Assembly (NCBI RefSeq): GCF_014644495.1
Contig: NZ_BMKU01000003.1
Coordinates: forward strand, 120,690 to 184,689
Direction of reading: 5' to 3'
Length of the DNA: 64,000 nt
Origin: Pseudarthrobacter polychromogenes
Lineage (GTDB): Bacteria; Actinomycetota; Actinomycetes; Actinomycetales; Micrococcaceae
Position numbers and translations under genes: made by a program. This document shows positions 8,988-17,602 of the stretch, piece after piece. Every line of letters starts with the position of its first letter. Positions within the stretch are counted from its first letter, which is position 1. Below the pieces are notes generated by a model. That model ran no database searches. It was not told the origin of the DNA and saw only the letters and a list, made by a program, of their open reading frames with translations.

Positions 8988-9419
8988 ATGAGTGCCGTAC
9001 GTGAGTTCATGACGACGGACGCGCAGTGTATTAAGGAAAACCAGTCCCTGGTGGATGCCGCCAAGATGATGATGGACCTTGACTGCGGGTCGCTGCCCAT
9101 CTGCGGTGACGACGGCAAGCTGAAGGGCATGATCACCGACCGCGACATCGTGCTCAAGTGCGTGGCAGCAGGACGCGATCCCCGCGAAATGATGGCCCGC
9201 GACCTCGCCTCGGGCAGGCCGCACTGGGTCGACGCGGACGCGAACGTTGACGCGGCGATCGAGATGATGGAAACCCACCAGGTCCGCCGGCTCCCGGTGA
9301 TCGCCGACCACAAGCTGGTGGGCATCATCAGCCAGGGCGACATTGCCCGGAACTACTCCGAGCAGCGCGTGGGTGAGCTCGTGGAGCACATCTCGGAGCG
9401 CAAACCGATGAACGCGTAG
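8988..9419 (+). CDS. Protein with two CBS domains (Hrp1-like)
   Basis: A 143-residue soluble protein made almost entirely of a CBS-domain pair (Bateman module), which binds adenine nucleotides as an energy or stress sensor. The domain ends GMITDRDIVLK and VGIISQGDIARN mark the two repeats, near residues 7-60 and 75-130. It resembles mycobacterial hypoxic-response protein Hrp1 in length and layout. The ATG at 8988 has a strong AAGGAGGA site. It is monocistronic, with its own terminator 34 bases after the stop. The ligand cannot be read from sequence. Confidence 0.9.
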   Translation: MSAVREFMTTDAQCIKENQSLVDAAKMMMDLDCGSLPICGDDGKLKGMITDRDIVLKCVAAGRDPREMMARDLASGRPHWVDADANVDAAIEMMETHQVRRLPVIADHKLVGIISQGDIARNYSEQRVGELVEHISERKPMNA

Positions 9420-9452
9420 GTGGGAATTCCCCCGTCAGGATTACCCGCTACC

Positions 9453-9485
9453 AACGCCACGGGGTCCCCTCCGTGGCGTTTCTTT
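9453..9485 (+). terminator. Intrinsic terminator of the CBS-domain gene
   Basis: A 10-bp stem AACGCCACGG/CCGTGGCGTT with an 8-base loop, followed by TCTTT. Confidence 0.85.
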
Positions 9486-9619
9486 GTGTCCGGTCATGGC
9501 CTTGTCCGCGGCTCCCCGCCGTCAAGGCTAGGAACCGCGGACAAGCTTGGGAAACCTGGGGGATCTTCAGCCACTCGGGCCAGGGTGCCAGTGAGGCATT
9601 CCCGTCAGTTCAGTGCAAG

Positions 9620-10645
9620 TCAGTTCAGCGCAATCAGGAGCATCTGGCTCGTGCCGGGGATGCAGGTCTGGAGGATCGCCCGGGGGAAACCGCCGAAGAC
9701 AGCAATGACGTCGTTGGTGGTCCCCGGGTTGGGCACCTGTCCCCGTGCTGAGACGGTATAGGTTCCGTAGCCCGGGATGCTGACGGTTTCCCCTACGCCT
9801 ATGCCGGAGAACCGGGCCCAGCCGCCACAGAAGTCGTGCTCAGTGATAAAGAGCGAGTAGCCGTCGTTGGGCGTGTAGTGGATGGGCCCGATGCATGCGT
9901 CCACCATGGACTGCCCGCCGGCGCCGGCCACGTAGATGGTGCGGATAGCCGGGGCGGCCGGGACGAAAGCAGGGGCGGGGGCGGGAGCTGCTGCGGGTGC
10001 GGCGGCCGCCGGTGCGGGAGCCGGTGCCGGCGCCGGCACGGGGGCGGGCACGTCCGCAGCTACGGCAACAGGCGGTCCGGTCAGCACCAGCGTCTGGCCC
10101 GGAACGATGATGCTGTAGTGGCCCAGTCCGTTCGCTGCGAGCATGGCATTCATGTCCACGCCGTGCCTGGCAGCGATGGCTCCGACCGTATCGCCCGGAA
10201 CCACGGTGTACAGGTTTGGGTCACCCGCCGGAGCCGGCGCGGGTTCAGGAGCCGGAGCGAGTTCAGGAGCAGGTGCAGGTGCTGGCTCCGGCGCAGGCGG
10301 TGGCGGTGGCGCCACCGCCGCCGGGGCGGGAGCCTCGGAAACAGCCTCGGCGGCGGCCTCGACCGCGGGCGGGGCTTCGGCGGCTTCTGCGGCTGCTGCG
10401 GCGTTGGGCACTTCCGGCAACGCGGCCTCGGCAACTTGGCCCACCGTCGTCGTGCCCTGGTCCACTGACGCGGGAGGCGCCGCCAGGGCGCCGACGCCCA
10501 CTGCCGCCACCACGGCGGCCGTTGCCATGCCGGCCCACAGCCTGTTGCTGATGGCCGGCCGTCCAGTGGTGATCTCGGTGCGGGGTTCATCCGTGGCGAA
10601 GCTCCTGCTGGGACCTTCGGGGGTGGAAAGGTATGGCTGGTTCAT
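9620..10645 (-). CDS. Exported LysM protein with a sortase-like C-terminal domain
   Basis: A 341-residue envelope protein. From the N-terminus: a short cytoplasmic stretch, a hydrophobic anchor around residues 35-57, an Ala/Pro-rich wall-spanning linker (~70-140), one LysM domain (~143-187; YTVVPGDTVGAIAARHGV, IIVPGQTLVL) that binds peptidoglycan, a second Ala/Pro linker, and a C-terminal domain of about 110 residues. The last domain has the layout of a sortase fold, with a histidine in TEHDFCGG and a cysteine in LQTCIPG, but no arginine follows the cysteine, so catalysis is doubtful. I chose the ATG at 10645; the open frame continues upstream without features. Confidence 0.8.
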   Translation of the reverse strand: MNQPYLSTPEGPSRSFATDEPRTEITTGRPAISNRLWAGMATAAVVAAVGVGALAAPPASVDQGTTTVGQVAEAALPEVPNAAAAAEAAEAPPAVEAAAEAVSEAPAPAAVAPPPPPAPEPAPAPAPELAPAPEPAPAPAGDPNLYTVVPGDTVGAIAARHGVDMNAMLAANGLGHYSIIVPGQTLVLTGPPVAVAADVPAPVPAPAPAPAPAAAAPAAAPAPAPAFVPAAPAIRTIYVAGAGGQSMVDACIGPIHYTPNDGYSLFITEHDFCGGWARFSGIGVGETVSIPGYGTYTVSARGQVPNPGTTNDVIAVFGGFPRAILQTCIPGTSQMLLIALN

Positions 10646-11013
10646 GGGTAGCCCGTCCAGGCTCGGTCCAGCCGGGCCGGAACAGTGCGCTTCGGCGGGC
10701 GGGACGGATCGAGGGGAACGCGCCAGTAGCCTCCGTTGATGCGGGGCCGCAGGAAAGGCGCGGGATGGAGGCATCCGCATACCCAGAAAATACGGAGGCT
10801 CCGCGAGGGGCGGGACCCCGGGAAGCAATTCCGGGGGACCGCCGGCACTGTGTTCGGTCCTAGGAATCCCGAGTCTAGGAAGGGCGCACCTTAGCGGCAC
10901 CAGTAGGAATTACCCGAATATTTAAGTGCGGTACTTGGTGGCGCGGAACCTGCTACTCAACCGCGGAAGGCCCGGTACTTGCCGGGCAGCAGTGTTTTCC
11001 GGACAGCCGTGGG
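10646..11013. other. Intergenic region: leader of the LysM gene, with one strong hairpin
   Basis: 368 bases without a convincing gene. On the minus strand it would be the promoter and leader of the LysM gene. The only clear structure is an imperfect GC-rich hairpin at 10809-10843 (arms GGCGGGACCCCGGGAA and TTCCGGGGGACCGCC, GCAA loop). I looked for the conserved cyclic di-AMP riboswitch blocks often found ahead of wall-enzyme genes in actinobacteria and did not find them. Confidence 0.5.
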
Positions 11014-11745
11014 CTAGGGCGTTCGCCGTTCCTGGAGGGCCGCGATCTCACGCCGCAGCGCGGCAATTTCGGCCGCGAGGTCCGCCACTTCCGCACGGAC
11101 CGGTTCCTCTGCCTCGGAGACTGCCTCAGCCGTATCCTCTACCCGCTGGACCAGCCACGAGGCGATGGACGCCGTGACCACACCCAGCACGGCGATGCCG
11201 CTCATCATCAGGGCAGCGGCAACCATCCGCCCGATCGGCGTCACCGGGTACATGTCGCCGTAACCCACGGTGGTGATGGTGGTCATGGCCCACCACAAGG
11301 CATCGCCAAAGGTGATGATCTTCGCGTCCGGGGCCGACTGCTCCACGTCCAGGACCGCCAGTGCGCCCACAAACACCAGCATGGTGGCCGAGCCCACCAC
11401 ATAGGTCACCACCCGGCCCCTCAGGGTGTCGCCGAGTGTCCGGTGCAGCACGGACAACAGTGTCACAAGCCGCAGGAGGCGCAGCGGCCGGAAGAACGGC
11501 AGCGCCACAATCACCAGCTCGTGCAGGTTCCGGACAAACCAGCTTCCGCGGTTGGCTGCCAGCCACAGGTTGGCCAGGTAATCCACGGCGAAGATGCCCC
11601 AGGTGGCCCACATGACAGCCTCGAGCAGGAGGGCTGCACTGCCTTCGATCCGGCCAATCACCTGCCATGCGTAGGCTCCCAGGAAGACGAGTGCCGTCAC
11701 CGTCAGCGGCCAGTCCGCCAGGTCCCGGTAGCGTTGTTGCGTCAT
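11014..11745 (-). CDS. Voltage-gated-type potassium ion channel
   Basis: A 243-residue membrane protein of the ion-channel superfamily. It has about five hydrophobic segments, an arginine-containing segment FFRPLRLLRLVTLL like a voltage-sensor S4, and the potassium selectivity filter TTVGYGD around residues 158-164, followed by the last membrane helix. The C-terminus (residues ~200-243) is rich in Glu, Ala and Arg and likely forms a coiled coil that tetramerises the channel. The ATG at 11745 was chosen over further upstream frame, which overlaps the divergent thioesterase gene. The two start codons are 69 bases apart. Confidence 0.92.
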   Translation of the reverse strand: MTQQRYRDLADWPLTVTALVFLGAYAWQVIGRIEGSAALLLEAVMWATWGIFAVDYLANLWLAANRGSWFVRNLHELVIVALPFFRPLRLLRLVTLLSVLHRTLGDTLRGRVVTYVVGSATMLVFVGALAVLDVEQSAPDAKIITFGDALWWAMTTITTVGYGDMYPVTPIGRMVAAALMMSGIAVLGVVTASIASWLVQRVEDTAEAVSEAEEPVRAEVADLAAEIAALRREIAALQERRTP

Positions 11746-11814
11746 GCAGGAAATCCTACTGGCAGGGCCACGGCACGCACGGACCTCAATGTTACTGGCG
11801 GGTAGCATTGGGGA

Positions 11815-12363
11815 ATGCACCTCCTCCTGAGAACCCTGCTGATGCTGGTCCGTTCGTCGCGCCGCCCGCCCCTGACCGTCTGGGACAGCTCCTCGCTCCC
11901 GCTGAGGGTCCTGCCCACGGACATCGACATCGCCATGCACGTCAACAACGGCATGTACCTGTCCCTCATGGACCTGGGCCGGTTCGACCTGATGGTGCGC
12001 AGCGGAGTCTGGCAGCGGATGCGCCGGCGCGGCTGGGGCCCGGTGGTGGCCGCGGAGACTATCGCCTTCCGGAAGTCCCTCCAGCTGTGGCAGCACTACA
12101 CCATCGAGACCCGCATTATCGGGCTGGATGCCAAAGCCATCTTCTTTGAACAGCGCATGGTGGCCGACGGCGAGGTGTACGCCCGCGCGTACATCGCCAC
12201 CCGGCTGGTCCACAAGGGGCGGCCCGTCAGCCAGGCGGACATCCTGAAGGAGTTCGGCGAACCGCCCGCGGACCTGGTGCTTCCCGACTGGATCCACGAA
12301 TGGCGTGCGTCCAGCACGCTGCCCGGGAGCCGGACACCTGCCCCGCACAGCTGGAAAGCGTAG
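11815..12363 (+). CDS. Acyl-CoA thioesterase of the hotdog (4HBT) superfamily
   Basis: A 182-residue hotdog-fold protein, probably hydrolysing acyl-CoA thioesters. The helix signature TDIDIAMHVNNGMYLSLMDLGRFDLM (family pattern: D-x-N-x-H-x-NN-x-Y) contains the usual active-site Asp/Asn region. The later strand KAIFFEQRMVADGEVYARAYIATRLV is typical. It looks most like the THEM6/YiiD-type branch. It is divergent from the ion-channel gene and ends 4 bases before a convergent ABC permease. Confidence 0.82.
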   Translation: MHLLLRTLLMLVRSSRRPPLTVWDSSSLPLRVLPTDIDIAMHVNNGMYLSLMDLGRFDLMVRSGVWQRMRRRGWGPVVAAETIAFRKSLQLWQHYTIETRIIGLDAKAIFFEQRMVADGEVYARAYIATRLVHKGRPVSQADILKEFGEPPADLVLPDWIHEWRASSTLPGSRTPAPHSWKA

Positions 12364-12367
12364 TGGC

Positions 12368-13165
12368 CTACGCGCCCACGTCCCGCCGCTCCAGGGCGAC
12401 GGCGGCGAGCACCACGAGCGCGGCCGAGATGGCCCACAGCCATGCCGCTGCCGGCCAGTCCGCCCCGTTCGCCACCGGTGAGTTTCCGTAGGCCCAGTGG
12501 TAGGGGCTGAGGTTCAGCAGCCACTCCACGTCCTTGCTCTGCCGTCCCACCGCGTTGAACACGTAGCCGAGCACACCCACGCCGGCGCCGGCTGCCAGCC
12601 CGTACGTGCGGCGGCCGGTGACAGCGCCAACGCAGAGGGCAGCCGTTCCGCTCAGCAGTGCCAGCCCGGCGAACAGCACGGTGGCGCCCAGCAGGTGGCC
12701 CAGCTCGATGCCCAGCTGCGCCGGGCCGTTCAGCAGCCACACCAGGGAGCAGACCACGGCCGCCAGCAGAACCACGCGCAGCAGCAGGGCGAGGGCGCGT
12801 TCCAGCACCACCTGCACCCTGCGCACCCCGTGTGCCAGGGTCAGTTCCAGCTGGCCCGACTCCTCGTCCCCGCCCACGGCCGCGGCGCCCCAGGAGACCG
12901 ACGCGATGGTCATCAGGAGGAAGCCGAGGAGCCCGAACAGCGTGGCCTGCGTGTAGCCCGGGCCGGTGGCTATCTGGTCATAGTTCAGCGCCTTGGTCAT
13001 CTCCGGAGGGAGGGCATCGATCATGTCCTGCATCTGCGCGCTGCCCCCGATGGACGGGTACAGCGGCAGGTAGAGGAAGATGGCCGCGGCCAGGCCCAGC
13101 GCCCAGCCCAGGGTGGAGCGCCAGGTGTCAAAGAAGGCCCGGCGGAACAGTGGAAGAGCCGTCAC
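12368..13165 (-). CDS. ABC-2 type exporter permease
   Basis: A 265-residue permease with six hydrophobic segments in ABC-2 layout. A soluble loop between segments 1 and 2 (around SAQMQDMIDALPPEMTKAL) resembles the polyketide/antibiotic-exporter permeases of actinobacteria. It overlaps the stop of the upstream ATPase gene (ATGA), making a two-gene exporter operon. Substrate unknown. Only 4 bases separate its stop from the convergent thioesterase stop. Confidence 0.85.
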   Translation of the reverse strand: MTALPLFRRAFFDTWRSTLGWALGLAAAIFLYLPLYPSIGGSAQMQDMIDALPPEMTKALNYDQIATGPGYTQATLFGLLGFLLMTIASVSWGAAAVGGDEESGQLELTLAHGVRRVQVVLERALALLLRVVLLAAVVCSLVWLLNGPAQLGIELGHLLGATVLFAGLALLSGTAALCVGAVTGRRTYGLAAGAGVGVLGYVFNAVGRQSKDVEWLLNLSPYHWAYGNSPVANGADWPAAAWLWAISAALVVLAAVALERRDVGA

Positions 13166-14085
13166 TGTGCCTCCTCCCGCGGGGCGGCGTACATCGTCAG
13201 CACTGCTTCCTCCAGGTCCGGCTCCTCCAGGACGAGGTCGGTCAGGCGGAGGGAAGCCAGCATCCTCACCAGCGGCTGGATGTCCCCGCCAATGGTGGCG
13301 GACAGCGTCGCCGCGCCGTCGGCCTCCAGCACCTCCACGTGTCCGATGTTGGGCACCCCACTGAGCAGCGCAACGGCGTCGTGCGCTGCAATGCCGGACG
13401 TGGTGAAGCGGACGCGGCGCACGGCACCTTCGCGGAGTCCGCTGACGGATTCGACGGCGATGATCCTGCCGTCCCGAAGGATGGCCACCGTGTCCGCCGT
13501 CTGCTGGACCTCGCTCAGGACGTGAGAACTGAGGAAGATGGTTTGGCCGCGGTGCCTCGCCTCGCGCACCATGGCATGGAACTCCTGCTGGACCAGGGGG
13601 TCCAGGCCGCTGGTGGGCTCATCGAGGACCAGCAGCTCGGGCTGGTGCATGAAGGCCTGCACCAAGCCCAGTTTCTGCTTGTTGCCCTTGGACAGCTTGC
13701 GGGTATGGCGGGTGAGGTCCAGCCCCAGCCGCTCCGCCAGCTGGTCCACCCGGCCCGGCGGTACCGGCCCGCTGATTGCCTCATAGTGGGCCAGCAGCGT
13801 GCGCCCCGTTACCCGGCCCGCCAGGAACAGCTCCCCGGGAAGGTAGCCGATGCGGCGCCGCAGTTCCGGGCCACCCGCCCGCGGATCCGTCCCCAGCACC
13901 CGGATGGTTCCGCTGGTGGGGCGGATGATGTCCAGCAGGCAGCGCATGGTGGTGGTCTTTCCGGCACCGTTCGGGCCGATCACACCAAAGACGGAGCCGG
14001 CCTCCACCTCGAAATCAACGCCGTGGAGCACTTCGCGGCGCCCGAATTTTTTGGTCAGGGACTTCGCTGAGATAGCGGGTGCCAT
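13162..14085 (-). CDS. ABC exporter ATP-binding protein
   Basis: A 307-residue ATPase partner of the following ABC-2 permease. Walker A GPNGAGKT lies near residue 38, the signature is the divergent LSKGNKQKLG, Walker B is LLVLDEPTSGLDP, and the switch histidine is in LSSHVLSE. The C-terminal ~90 residues form the extra regulatory domain common in DrrA/NodI-type ATPases. The operon lies opposite the thioredoxin gene, with 157 bases of divergent promoter region between them. Confidence 0.92.
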   Translation of the reverse strand: MAPAISAKSLTKKFGRREVLHGVDFEVEAGSVFGVIGPNGAGKTTTMRCLLDIIRPTSGTIRVLGTDPRAGGPELRRRIGYLPGELFLAGRVTGRTLLAHYEAISGPVPPGRVDQLAERLGLDLTRHTRKLSKGNKQKLGLVQAFMHQPELLVLDEPTSGLDPLVQQEFHAMVREARHRGQTIFLSSHVLSEVQQTADTVAILRDGRIIAVESVSGLREGAVRRVRFTTSGIAAHDAVALLSGVPNIGHVEVLEADGAATLSATIGGDIQPLVRMLASLRLTDLVLEEPDLEEAVLTMYAAPREEAQ

Positions 14086-14242
14086 CAGACCTCCTGGGTA
14101 CGCACGCGCGGCGATGACCCAAGACTAGGCGCCGCCGGCTGCCCTGTACATTGCGGCTGCCCGTGTTATTCCCGATGACGCGGGGAGCGAACAAGGGGCC
14201 GCGGGCGGGACAGGCCGGGGGAGCGACGCGTACCGTTGACCC

Positions 14243-14668
14243 ATGGCTACCCTTGACATCACAGGAGAACAGTTCGCATCCACCATCGAAGGCAACGACA
14301 TTGTCCTGGTGGATTTCTGGGCGGAATGGTGCGGGCCCTGCAAGCAGTTCGGTCCCACGTACTCGGCCGTCTCGGAGAAGCACCCGGACGTCCTCTTCAC
14401 CAAGGTGGACACCGAGGCGGAGCAGCAGCTCGCCGCCGAGGCAGGCATCTCGTCCATCCCCACCCTGATGGCCTTCCGCGAAAAGGTGCTGGTGTTCTCG
14501 CAGCCCGGCGCGCTGAACGCCCAGCAGCTTGAACAGGTGGTGGACGCCGTGAAGGCCCTGGACATGGAGGAAGTCCACGCCCACGTGGCACGCCAGCGGG
14601 AAGAGGCCGCCGCCGCAGCCGGTAAACCGGCCGGTCCGCAGGACGGCACGCAGATCCCGGACGCCTAA
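14243..14668 (+). CDS. Thioredoxin-family protein
   Basis: A 141-residue thioredoxin with the classical active site WCGPCK (C30 and C33) and the cis-proline segment SIPTLMAF. It would act as a cytoplasmic dithiol reductase. It is about 30 residues longer than housekeeping thioredoxin because of a charged Ala/Glu- and Pro-rich tail after residue ~105, which has no recognisable domain. It is monocistronic, with a strong terminator just after the stop. Confidence 0.92.
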   Translation: MATLDITGEQFASTIEGNDIVLVDFWAEWCGPCKQFGPTYSAVSEKHPDVLFTKVDTEAEQQLAAEAGISSIPTLMAFREKVLVFSQPGALNAQQLEQVVDAVKALDMEEVHAHVARQREEAAAAAGKPAGPQDGTQIPDA

Positions 14669-14683
14669 GGCTTCTACAACGCA

Positions 14684-14718
14684 AAATGCGGGACCTCCCA
14701 CTGGGAGGTCCCGCATTT
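14684..14718. terminator. Bidirectional intrinsic terminator between convergent genes
   Basis: A 16-bp perfect stem (AAATGCGGGACCTCCC at 14684-14699 and its complement at 14703-14718) with a 3-base loop. T-rich sequence lies on both sides, so it can serve both the thioredoxin gene and the opposing monooxygenase gene. Confidence 0.9.
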
Positions 14719-14731
14719 GTTGTTAAGTCGG

Positions 14732-15010
14732 TTAGATCCGTTCCACCTTGACGGGCTCGGCCAGGAGCGCGCTCAGTGATTCGTTCAGGTCCTGCACGGC
14801 GATGCCCTTGGAGTGCTTGGCCAGGTCCTCCTCCGACGCCCACTGCTCCGTCAGGACCAGCTTCTCCTCGGTGGCTTCCGTCAGCTCGTACCGGATGCAG
14901 CCGGGTTCGTTCACCACCTCGTCGATGGCGATTTCGAGGGCCAGCTTGACGCGGTGGAATTCGCCGTCGTTGGGGATGAACGTTGCCTGCAGGTCAATGG
15001 GTGAAGTCAT
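14732..15010 (-). CDS. Antibiotic biosynthesis monooxygenase (ABM) family protein
   Basis: A 92-residue ferredoxin-like-fold protein of the ABM/YgiN family. Such proteins act as small quinol or haem monooxygenases or as stress proteins, usually as dimers. The diagnostic middle is NEPGCIRYELTEATEEKLVLTEQWASEEDLAKH. The ATG at 15010 gives the normal family length; the upstream frame overlaps the divergent ligase promoter. No cofactor-binding residues can be assigned. Terminates at the shared hairpin 14684-14718. Confidence 0.8.
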   Translation of the reverse strand: MTSPIDLQATFIPNDGEFHRVKLALEIAIDEVVNEPGCIRYELTEATEEKLVLTEQWASEEDLAKHSKGIAVQDLNESLSALLAEPVKVERI

Positions 15011-15113
15011 GGATTTCACAATACCGGCACCTGCGGACGGCTTGCGTTCTGTTGCGCGGACACCGCTTCCGCCGGTGCTTTCATTGCAGGTGGCCACTTG
15101 GTAGCGTGCCAGC

Positions 15114-16790
15114 ATGCGCGCCTTCACAGCCGGGGACACTGACGTCCCGCTGCTCCATGAAACCATCGGCCGGAACTTTGAGCGGGTGGCGGCCCGTTTC
15201 CCCTTCCACGACGCGCTGATCGAGGCGGCACCTGTTCCGGGCGCCGACGCCCGCCGCTGGAGTTACACCAAGATGAACGACGACGTCGACCGGCTCGCGC
15301 GTGCGCTCCTCGCCCTGGGCGTCGCCAAGGGTGACCGGGTGGGAATCTGGAGTCCCAACTGCGCCGAATGGACCCTCCTCCAGTACGCCACCGCCAAGGC
15401 GGGGGCCATCCTGGTCAACGTCAACCCTGCCTACCGCAGCCACGAACTGGAATTCGTGGTGCGGCAGAACGGCATGCGGATGTTGGTCACCGCCCCGTCG
15501 GACACCAACAGCGACTACGTGGGGATGGCCCGGAAGGCGCTCGCGGAGTGCCCGGACTTGCGCGAGCTGGTCTTCCTGCCCGCGCCGGCGGAGGACGGGT
15601 TCGACGCCGGCGTCCCCCTCGGTGACGCGGAGCTGACGTACGCCGAGCTGCTTCGGCGGGCGGACGACGTCGGACATGCCGGACTGCAGGCCCGGATGGC
15701 TGAACTTGACCCGCACGATCCCATCAACCTGCAATACACCTCCGGGACCACGGGCTTCCCCAAAGGGGCAACGCTCACGCACCACAACATCCTCAACAAC
15801 GGGTTCTCGATCGGCGAACTGCTCGGGTACACAGAGCACGACAGGGTGGTGATCCCGGTGCCGTTCTACCACTGCTTCGGGATGGTGATCGGCAACCTGA
15901 ATGCCCTCAGCCGCGGCGCTGCCACCATCATCCCGGGCCGCGGATTCAGCCCGGCCGCAGCGCTGGAGGCCGTCCAGGATTTCGGTGGGACCTCCCTGTA
16001 CGGAGTGCCCACCATGTTCATCGCCGAGCTGGCGCTGCCGGACTTTGCTTCCTACGACCTGTCCAGCCTGCGCACGGGTGTCATGGCCGGCTCGCTGTGC
16101 CCCATCGAGGTGATGAACCGGGTGATGTCGGAGATGAACATGGTGGATGTGGCCATCTGCTACGGCATGACCGAAACGTCGCCGGTGTCCACCATGACCC
16201 GGCTGGGGGACAGCCTGCGGCAGCGCACCGAGACGGTGGGACGCACCATGCCCCACCTGGAAAGTAAGATCGTTGATCCCGGCTCGGGGGAGATCCTGGA
16301 CCGGGGCCGGATCGGGGAGCTCTGCACCCGGGGATATGCCGTGATGAAGGGGTACTGGAACCAGCCGGACAAGACCGCCGAGGCCATCGATGCCGACGGC
16401 TGGATCCATACCGGCGACCTTGCCCGGATGGACGACGACGGGTACGTCGTCATCGAGGGCCGGATCAAGGACATGGTGATCAGGGGCGGTGAAAACATCT
16501 ATCCGCGGGAGATTGAGGAGTTCCTCTTCGCCCACCCGTCGATCCAGGACGTGCAGGTCATCGGGGTGCCGGATGCCCGGTACGGCGAGGAGCTGATGGC
16601 GTGCATCATCCTCAAGCCCGGCGCCCAGCCGCTGGACGCAGGCTCGCTTGCCGAGTACTGCCGGGGGAAGCTGGCCCACTACAAGGTTCCCCGCTACGTC
16701 GAGGTCCGGGAGCGGTTCCCCATGACCGTGTCCGGGAAGGTCCGCAAGGTGGAGATGCGCCAGGAGGCCGTGGCCCGGCTGGGGTTGTGA
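15114..16790 (+). CDS. AMP-forming acyl-CoA synthetase (fatty-acid/FadD type)
   Basis: A 558-residue ligase that activates a carboxylic acid through an acyl-adenylate to its CoA thioester. The P-loop YTSGTTGFPKGATLTH lies near residue 205. The adenylate motif is YGMTETSP, the hinge region contains GWIHTGDLARMDDDGY and GRIKDMVIRGGENIYPREIEEFL, and the catalytic lysine is in TVSGKVRKVEMR near the C-terminus. It fits the FadD35/medium-chain acyl-CoA ligase branch; the acid used is not evident. It is monocistronic and ends 2 bases before a convergent exporter permease. Confidence 0.92.
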   Translation: MRAFTAGDTDVPLLHETIGRNFERVAARFPFHDALIEAAPVPGADARRWSYTKMNDDVDRLARALLALGVAKGDRVGIWSPNCAEWTLLQYATAKAGAILVNVNPAYRSHELEFVVRQNGMRMLVTAPSDTNSDYVGMARKALAECPDLRELVFLPAPAEDGFDAGVPLGDAELTYAELLRRADDVGHAGLQARMAELDPHDPINLQYTSGTTGFPKGATLTHHNILNNGFSIGELLGYTEHDRVVIPVPFYHCFGMVIGNLNALSRGAATIIPGRGFSPAAALEAVQDFGGTSLYGVPTMFIAELALPDFASYDLSSLRTGVMAGSLCPIEVMNRVMSEMNMVDVAICYGMTETSPVSTMTRLGDSLRQRTETVGRTMPHLESKIVDPGSGEILDRGRIGELCTRGYAVMKGYWNQPDKTAEAIDADGWIHTGDLARMDDDGYVVIEGRIKDMVIRGGENIYPREIEEFLFAHPSIQDVQVIGVPDARYGEELMACIILKPGAQPLDAGSLAEYCRGKLAHYKVPRYVEVRERFPMTVSGKVRKVEMRQEAVARLGL

Positions 16791-16792
16791 CG

Positions 16793-17602
16793 TCAGCGGA
16801 TGTTGCGGCTGATGGCTTTCACACCCACGGCAAGGCCGACGGCGGCTGTCACCGCGGCGGCAAGCAGGCCCAGGAGGGTGTCCGTCCCGACGCTGCCCGC
16901 GAATAGTTCGCGCTCGGCGTTCACCAGGTAGGTCAGGGGGTTGAACAGGCTGGCCGTCTGCATCCAGCCGGGTCCCGCCTCGATGGGAAGCATGATGCCG
17001 GAGAGGATCATCAGCGGGAACAGCAGCGTCTGCTGGACTCCCCAGAAGATCCACTCCTTGTTCTGGGAGACGAGCGCCAGCGCATACGACAGGGCTCCGA
17101 GTCCTATCCCGAAGATCCCCAGGATGACCAGCCCGGCCACCACGTGCAGCGGGTGGAACACGAAGCCGAAGGGGATGCAGACCAGAGCGATGAGGAGCCC
17201 CTGGACCACCAGCGGCGCCCACTCCTTCAATGCCCGCCCGATCATCAGCGAGGACCTGGACAGGGGCGTTGCCAGGATGCGCTCGTAGGAGCCCGTCATG
17301 AGCTCGTACTGCAGGTTTGAACCGGTCATGGATGTTCCGAAGAGGGCGATCATCACCACCACGCCCGGGAGGAACCATTGGAGCGTGGATTGTCCGCCGA
17401 ACGCGGGCGCGCCCACGGCCGCGCCCAGCAACGGGCCGAACAGTCCCAGGAAGACCAGCGGCTGGAGCAGCGAGAACACCAGCGAGAACGGGTCCCTGAG
17501 CGGCAGCAGCATTTCCCGCCAGAACACGTACCTGGTGTCATGCAGGACCCTTCCCAGCCCGTGCTTTTCCCGGGTGCCGGCAATGGTGCCGTGCGCGGCC
17601 AT
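16793..17602 (-). CDS. ABC-2 type exporter permease, DrrB-like
   Basis: A 269-residue permease with six hydrophobic segments and the DrrB-type pattern (FSLLQPLVFLGLFGPLL early, MILSGIMLPIEAGPGWM late). It pairs with the DrrA-like ATPase whose stop overlaps its start (ATGA at 17599-17602 region). DrrAB pairs export daunorubicin-like drugs or lipids; the substrate here is unknown. No biosynthetic cluster is nearby. Confidence 0.88.
   Translation of the reverse strand: MAAHGTIAGTREKHGLGRVLHDTRYVFWREMLLPLRDPFSLVFSLLQPLVFLGLFGPLLGAAVGAPAFGGQSTLQWFLPGVVVMIALFGTSMTGSNLQYELMTGSYERILATPLSRSSLMIGRALKEWAPLVVQGLLIALVCIPFGFVFHPLHVVAGLVILGIFGIGLGALSYALALVSQNKEWIFWGVQQTLLFPLMILSGIMLPIEAGPGWMQTASLFNPLTYLVNAERELFAGSVGTDTLLGLLAAAVTAAVGLAVGVKAISRNIR

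Noticed and set aside
8470..8991. A plus-strand frame running through the tRNA-Tyr gene
   Set aside because: It crosses a tRNA and its terminator and ends just inside the start of the CBS-domain gene. Not a real protein.
10646..11013. Cyclic di-AMP (ydaO-type) riboswitch in the leader of the LysM gene
   Set aside because: The gene context is right, but I could not find the conserved blocks of that riboswitch; only one GC-rich hairpin is clear.
15081..17378. A 765-codon minus-strand frame across the acyl-CoA ligase gene
   Set aside because: It is opposite a clear ligase and also overlaps the exporter permease in another frame. The residue composition (His, Gly, Arg, Asp-rich) is that of a GC-driven shadow.
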